DNA from: Candidatus Moraniibacteriota bacterium
Lineage (GTDB): Bacteria > Patescibacteriota > Minisyncoccia > Moranbacterales > GCA-2747515
Direction: 5' to 3'
DNA length: 8,026 nucleotides
NCBI GenBank assembly: GCA_029933995.1
Contig: JAOZNB010000060.1
Location: forward strand, 1-8,026
Position 1 is the stretch's first letter. The number at the start of each line of letters is the position of its first letter. This document shows, one piece after another, positions 4,569 through 8,026 of the stretch. The notes under the pieces are model-generated. The model was not told the origin of the DNA, made no database searches, and was given only the letters and a program-made list of their open reading frames with translations. The position numbers were made by a program, and so were the translations under genes.

Positions 4569-5975
4569 ATGTGTGGAATATTTGGAATTTATGGGGCAGA
4601 TGATTCTGCAAGGACTACTGCAGCAGCTCTTCATGCATTGCAACATCGGGGACAAGAAGCATTTGGCATTGCCGTTGCTTCCAGGGATGGACGTATTCAA
4701 ACTGCACGTAAAATTGGACTTGTAAGTGATTCACTTGCTCGGCGTGATTTTTTAAATGCGCTTTCGGGTACGTCTGCAATTGGGCATGTTCGGTATTCAA
4801 CTGCTGGAAAAAAAGATGGCACAGATACAGAACGTACACGAAATGCACAACCTTTACAAACGATGCTCTCGCTAGGAGAAATTGCTATTGTTCATAATGG
4901 TACACTTACCAATGCACAAACATTGAAGCAAGCATTACTTGAACGTGGTCGGACATTTCAATCTGACACGGATACAGAAGTAGCATTAAAACTGATTGGT
5001 GCTGATTTTGGTGAAAAATTGATGGTTGAATGTGTTAAAAGAATGCTTCCAGTTTTAGAGGGTGCGTTTGCATTTATATTGTTGACACCAGAAAAATTAA
5101 TTGGTGTACGCGATAAACATGGTATTCGTCCGCTAGTTTTGGGTAAACGTAATAGCGAATATATACTTGCGTCAGAGACATGTGCGTTAGATGTAATTGG
5201 TGCTGAATATGTGAGGGAAGTGGAGCCGGGTGAAGTCATTGTCATTGATAATAATGGATTTACATCACATCGTTTTTGTGCAAGAACAAAACATCAGCCA
5301 TGTATATTTGAGTTTGCATATATAGCACGTCCAGATAGTTTAGTTTTTGGTTCAAGTGCTACAGGTGTTCGTAGTGATATTGGTAGAGTGTTGGCACATG
5401 AGCATTCAGTTGATGCGGATATCGTTGTGCCTGTGCCAGATTCTGGTGTACCTGCCGCACTTGGTTATGCACGTGAGATGAAGATGTCTCTTGAGCCACT
5501 TGGTTTTATACGTAGTCATTATGTTGGTCGAACATTCATCGAAGCAAATCAATGTGCTCGTATCGAAAAAATTGATTTGAAATTAACTGCAAATAAATAT
5601 GTTGTTGCAAATAAACGAGTTGTACTTGTGGATGATAGTTTGGTGCGAGGTAACACAATGCGACTTGTTGTTGCACGTGTACGAAAGGCTGGAGCAAAGG
5701 AAGTGCATTTGCGTATTGCTTATCCACCATGGAGATATCCATGTTTTGGTGGTATTGATACACCAACAGTTGAAGAATTATTTGCATATGATTGCAAGAC
5801 AGACGAAGAAGTCATGCAAAAAGTATGCAAAGAAATTGGTGCTGACTCCGTGGGATTCATCTCACTGGAAGGGTTGTATACTGCATGTCACAAATCGTAC
5901 GATGCAAGTAATCCAACATTTTGTGATGCATGTCTCACAGGTAATTATCCGATGAGATTAATTGATAAGAGATAA
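4569..5975 (+). CDS. purF: Amidophosphoribosyltransferase
   Basis: PurF catalyses the first step of de novo purine synthesis, PRPP plus glutamine to 5-phosphoribosylamine. The 468-aa sequence is complete and normal in length. It has an N-terminal Ntn glutaminase domain with nucleophile Cys2 directly after Met (MCGIFGIYG), so no propeptide, plus HRGQEAFGIA (26-35), HVRYSTAG (73-80) and VHNGTLTN (108-115). The C-terminal phosphoribosyltransferase domain has VVPVPDSGVPAA (286-297) and the PRPP loop VVLVDDSLVRGNT (351-363). Cys245 (HQPC), Cys392 (YPCF), Cys452 and Cys455 (FCDAC) match the four [4Fe-4S] ligands of the Bacillus subtilis type. SD AGGGAGGT (4555-4562) fixes the start. It forms its own transcription unit, with promoter 4466-4493 and terminator 5987-6021. 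No other purine-pathway gene lies beside it. Confidence 0.97.
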   Translation: MCGIFGIYGADDSARTTAAALHALQHRGQEAFGIAVASRDGRIQTARKIGLVSDSLARRDFLNALSGTSAIGHVRYSTAGKKDGTDTERTRNAQPLQTMLSLGEIAIVHNGTLTNAQTLKQALLERGRTFQSDTDTEVALKLIGADFGEKLMVECVKRMLPVLEGAFAFILLTPEKLIGVRDKHGIRPLVLGKRNSEYILASETCALDVIGAEYVREVEPGEVIVIDNNGFTSHRFCARTKHQPCIFEFAYIARPDSLVFGSSATGVRSDIGRVLAHEHSVDADIVVPVPDSGVPAALGYAREMKMSLEPLGFIRSHYVGRTFIEANQCARIEKIDLKLTANKYVVANKRVVLVDDSLVRGNTMRLVVARVRKAGAKEVHLRIAYPPWRYPCFGGIDTPTVEELFAYDCKTDEEVMQKVCKEIGADSVGFISLEGLYTACHKSYDASNPTFCDACLTGNYPMRLIDKR

Positions 5976-5986
5976 GTTTAAAGTTT

Positions 5987-6021
5987 ACAGGTATCTGACT
6001 ATATAGTCAGATACCTGTTTT
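5987..6021 (+). terminator. Rho-independent terminator of purF
   Basis: CAGGTATCTGACTAT (5988-6002) is followed directly by its exact reverse complement (6003-6017), giving about 13-14 bp of perfect stem with a 4-nt loop. TTTTA follows. It lies 12 nt after the purF stop. Confidence 0.92.
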
Positions 6022-6046
6022 AAATAAACAATCCATTTCTATTTGT

Positions 6047-6054
6047 GGTATGAT
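6047..6054 (+). promoter_or_regulatory. Possible extended -10 promoter of the lipoprotein gene
   Basis: TATGAT (6049-6054) is preceded by TGG, an extended -10 arrangement, with no good -35 box. A second TATGAT occurs at 6060-6065, so GGTATGAT is tandemly repeated. Either choice gives a leader of about 10-20 nt without an SD. Confidence 0.35.
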
Positions 6055-6081
6055 GTGGGTATGATTTTTAATAAATGATGT

Positions 6082-7104
6082 ATGAAAAAGTTTTTGATTA
6101 TTCCAATTTTTTTAATTGTGTTGAGTGGGTGTGGAGAAAAAGGTGACATTAAAGATCATTTTTGTGGTGTACACATTAAGGTGCAATATTGTAAGTGTGC
6201 CTTTCATAATGAAATGTGTGAAGATATAAATATGAGTAAAGGAGAAGCCAAAGATTATGTGTATGCGCAGTGGGATGAATGGAATAATGGAGGTTCTGAG
6301 AAATGGAAAGAAGAGTGCATAGCTGACAACGGTGTGTTTTTTGGAAATACTTGTATGAAGTGTGGTACAGATGAAATTGCAACTGAGACTAAATGTGTTC
6401 CGATTGAAGAAGAAGTTTTAGAAGAAACTAAAGATAAAATTGACGAGGAGATTGACGATGGTAAAGAGATGATTGGAGACTGTAAATATGATAGTGATTG
6501 TTCCTCAGTATGTGAGGGCGATGTTTCCTGGAAAATGGGATGCAATCCGCGTAGTGGTGAATGTATAAAAACATTTGATACTAATTGTTTTGCTGATATT
6601 GAAACTTTTGGAGGATTAGAATTTCCAAAGGTGTGTAGTGCTGGTGAGTGTATGCGAGATAAAAAAAGTATTGCACAAATGAAAGTTGAATTACAAAATT
6701 TGAAAGATAAATCAATAGAAGATCTGAAGTTAACAAATGCGAAGAGACAAGAATTACAAGTACTTATGCTTGATGCAAATAAAAACTGTATCAATGGTAT
6801 TGCTGATATGACAAATGTTGCCATTATGGAATTTGGAACACGTGTTGCATCAATTATGGCGGGTGGCTTACCAGGTTTAGCGGATGTTTCTATTGATTAT
6901 GTAAATGAAGCAATAAATAGAATGAGTGCACAGGGTAATACTAATTTAACAGAAGAACAAAAAATGAAACCATCAGAATATATTTCATTAAATTGTGGAT
7001 TATATAATGATTTCAAAAATTATCTCACGATGACAGGCCTTGAGTTAGATAGTGAATTAGACAGTGCACATGAAATTGATGATATGTTACAATCATTACC
7101 ATAA
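6082..7104 (+). CDS. Cysteine-rich lipoprotein of unknown function
   Basis: A 340-aa secreted lipoprotein: basic MKK, a hydrophobic stretch (4-14) and a lipobox LSGC with the acylated Cys17, so it should be anchored on the outer face of the membrane. The mature part holds 18 further cysteines, at 28, 37, 39, 46, 79, 91, 94, 105, 134, 140, 144, 154, 161, 169, 185, 190, 236 and 305. They are clustered in 28-105 and 134-190, consistent with two disulfide-rich modules. Between them lies an acidic charged segment (108-130), and a coiled-coil-like helix follows at about 196-228. The Cys-poor C-terminal half contains a Gly/Ala/Met-rich stretch (244-268). I recognise no family. The ATG at 6082 gives the signal peptide; an in-frame ATG at 6061 runs into a stop. 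There is no SD. Confidence 0.8.
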   Translation: MKKFLIIPIFLIVLSGCGEKGDIKDHFCGVHIKVQYCKCAFHNEMCEDINMSKGEAKDYVYAQWDEWNNGGSEKWKEECIADNGVFFGNTCMKCGTDEIATETKCVPIEEEVLEETKDKIDEEIDDGKEMIGDCKYDSDCSSVCEGDVSWKMGCNPRSGECIKTFDTNCFADIETFGGLEFPKVCSAGECMRDKKSIAQMKVELQNLKDKSIEDLKLTNAKRQELQVLMLDANKNCINGIADMTNVAIMEFGTRVASIMAGGLPGLADVSIDYVNEAINRMSAQGNTNLTEEQKMKPSEYISLNCGLYNDFKNYLTMTGLELDSELDSAHEIDDMLQSLP

Positions 7105-7147
7105 ATAAATTTTAAAGAATAGACCTTTTAAAAAACCTTTAAATAGT

Positions 7148-7282
7148 TGTCATCTCGAGCGTAGTGATAACGAAGTCGAGAGATCTCAATGCTATACTAG
7201 TATGATGAAACTATGAGTTTAGAGACCTGCCTGCCGGCAGAGGTAGGTTTCTCCATTTTGCTTTGTCACAGTTAAAATGACA
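7148..7282. repeat. Miniature inverted-repeat (MITE/REP-like) element, copy B
   Basis: A 135-bp non-coding element bounded by TGTCAT (7148-7153) and ATGACA (7277-7282), the same ends as the element at 2865-3043. The left part, TGTCATCTCGAGCGTAG and TCGAGAGATCTC (7176-7187), and the right part, GGTTTCTCC...AAAATGACA, match the form of widespread elements that read TGTCATTTCGAGCG...GAGATTTCTC...AAATGACA. It carries stems CTCGA/TCGAG (7154-7158 with 7176-7180) and the GC-rich hairpin at 7220-7254. It appears degenerate and encodes nothing. It occupies most of the gap between the lipoprotein and amidotransferase genes; the remaining 7105-7147 holds only a weak AT-only inverted repeat (TTTAAAG 7111-7117, CTTTAAA 7137-7143). 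Confidence 0.65.
7220..7254. repeat. GC-rich hairpin with CCTGCCTGCCGGCAG motif
   Basis: ACCTGCCTGCCGGCAG (7225-7240) is followed by AGGTAGGT. TGCCGGCA is self-complementary, and the flanks ACC/GGT and GAGA/TCTC pair with small gaps. It is much richer in GC than anything else in the window. As I recall, CCTGCCTGCCGGCAGGCAGG-like palindromes are abundant in intergenic regions of many Parcubacteria genomes; this is a decayed copy. Confidence 0.55.
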
Positions 7283-7304
7283 CAGGGATAGGTTCTAATA
7301 TAAT
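7277..7304 (+). promoter_or_regulatory. Promoter of the glutamine amidotransferase gene, giving a leaderless mRNA
   Basis: ATGACA (7277-7282), 16-bp spacer, perfect TATAAT (7299-7304). The ATG starts at 7309, only 4 nt after the -10 box, so transcription should begin at or within a base or two of the start codon. The -35 box coincides with the right end of the 7148-7282 element. Confidence 0.6.
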
Positions 7305-7308
7305 TATT

Positions 7309-8026
7309 ATGAAAAAGTTTTTGATATTGCAGTTGCGACCTGATAAAATTGCAGATACAGAGTTCAGTGCATTTCTAGAAGCTGGACAATTAACTGCTAA
7401 AGAAGTACATCGTATACGTATGGAAATTGCAGGTGTGCCAGATCATATTAATTTAGGTGATTATAGTGGAGTTATCGTGGGAGGTGGTCCAAGTAATGTG
7501 TCCGACTGTGAAACAAAAAAGAGTGATGAGCAAAAAAAGTTTGAAGATGATTTATATGGATTACTTGATGAGATAGTTCAAAAGGACATTCCTTTTTTGG
7601 GCGCTTGTTATGGTGTAGGAATTCTCTCGTCGCATCAAGGTGCATGTGTATCAAAGGAAAATTATGGTGAAGATGTGGGAGCTGTAACTGTAAAGATGAC
7701 TGAAGAAGGTAAAAAAGATGATTTATTAAAAGGATTGTCAGAAGAATTTCGTGCCTTTGTTGGTCACAAAGAAGCATGTCAGGGAGTACCAGAAAATGCT
7801 GTATTATTAGCTAGTTCAGATACTTGTCCAATACAGATGTACAGGATAAAAAATAATATATACGCAACACAGTTCCATCCAGAGATGGATACAAAAGAAA
7901 TTATAAACAGAATTAATGTTTATAAATATGCAGGATACTTCCCACCAGAAGATGCCCAGAAATTTATTGACAGTGTAAATAAAGAAAATATAACAGTACC
8001 ACAAGAAATATTGCGACGGTTTGTTG
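7309..8026 (+). CDS. Class I glutamine amidotransferase, GMP synthase-like (3' end outside window)
   Basis: The 239 codons visible are nearly the full usual length (about 240-250 aa). The protein hydrolyses glutamine to supply ammonia; in this stand-alone GMP-synthase-like group the acceptor is unknown. Visible are the start LILQLRPDKIADTEFSAFL (5-23), SGVIVGGGPSNVSD (53-66) as in the GATase of GuaA, nucleophile Cys100 in FLGACYGVG, the VGHKEA turn (151-156), and His190 and Glu192 of the triad in ATQFHPEMD (186-194). KYAGYFPPEDAQKF (206-219) is typical of this subgroup. It lacks the ATP-pyrophosphatase domain of GuaA, so it is not GMP synthase itself. No SD precedes ATG 7309. The gene is on the same strand as purF, but the lipoprotein gene and a repeat element separate them. 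Confidence 0.9.
   Translation, partial: MKKFLILQLRPDKIADTEFSAFLEAGQLTAKEVHRIRMEIAGVPDHINLGDYSGVIVGGGPSNVSDCETKKSDEQKKFEDDLYGLLDEIVQKDIPFLGACYGVGILSSHQGACVSKENYGEDVGAVTVKMTEEGKKDDLLKGLSEEFRAFVGHKEACQGVPENAVLLASSDTCPIQMYRIKNNIYATQFHPEMDTKEIINRINVYKYAGYFPPEDAQKFIDSVNKENITVPQEILRRFV

Noticed and set aside
5599..5955. Plus-strand open frame of 118 codons inside purF
   Set aside because: Out-of-frame shadow of the conserved PRPP-binding and Fe-S region of PurF.
6255..6824. Minus-strand open frame of 189 codons opposite the lipoprotein gene
   Set aside because: Shadow of the lipoprotein reading frame: low-complexity Ser/Phe/Ile product, no SD, and the plus-strand frame has a signal peptide and lipobox.
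7148..7282. Possible CRISPR or tRNA sequence in the GC-richer intergenic region
   Set aside because: There is no repeated unit with regular spacers and no cloverleaf; the inverted ends fit a miniature repeat element.
7472..7777. Minus-strand open frame of 101 codons
   Set aside because: It overlaps the amidotransferase frame, which carries the complete catalytic triad; the antisense product is His/Leu-rich and has no recognisable motif.

Overview
The window is an AT-rich, gene-dense bacterial segment read with the standard code: UGA ends the HD-domain gene, and no frame needs UGA recoding. Small single genes separated by simple hairpin terminators, several starts without a Shine-Dalgarno (SD) sequence, a lone purF, and a CCTGCCTGCCGGCAG-type hairpin motif suggest a Candidate Phyla Radiation (Patescibacteria, Parcubacteria-like) genome. 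That placement is inference; no rRNA or marker protein is present to fix it.

Layout. 1-832: a hairpin, then a TIM-barrel metal enzyme of the AP-endonuclease-2 / sugar-phosphate-isomerase superfamily whose N-terminus looks missing or frameshifted. 848-946: two back-to-back terminators between convergent genes. 957-1823 (minus): a protein of unknown function built from about seven degenerate ~38-residue helical repeats, several opening with a Cys-Lys-Thr motif. 1824-2026: divergent regulatory region with a strong promoter overlapped by a 21-bp palindrome; the half-site recurs nearby. 2027-2788: TrmB-type winged-helix regulator. 2865-3043: a miniature inverted-repeat element. 3183-4377: two-gene operon of an HD phosphohydrolase and a LOG/SLOG-type Rossmann protein. 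4569-5975: purF, a complete [4Fe-4S]-type amidophosphoribosyltransferase with its own promoter and terminator. 6082-7104: cysteine-rich lipoprotein. 7148-7282: second miniature inverted-repeat element. 7309-8026: almost complete class I glutamine amidotransferase of the GMP-synthase-like type, running off the window and probably translated from a leaderless mRNA.

How the parts may work together. The regulator and the divergent repeat protein share a 203-bp control region, so the regulator probably controls itself and possibly its neighbour. The HD and SLOG-type proteins are co-transcribed and may handle a nucleotide-derived molecule. PurF and the glutamine amidotransferase both use glutamine-amidotransferase chemistry but are separate transcription units of different folds. 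The two TGTCAT...ATGACA elements each lie behind a gene without a convincing terminator and ahead of another gene's promoter; the second appears to supply the -35 box of the amidotransferase gene.
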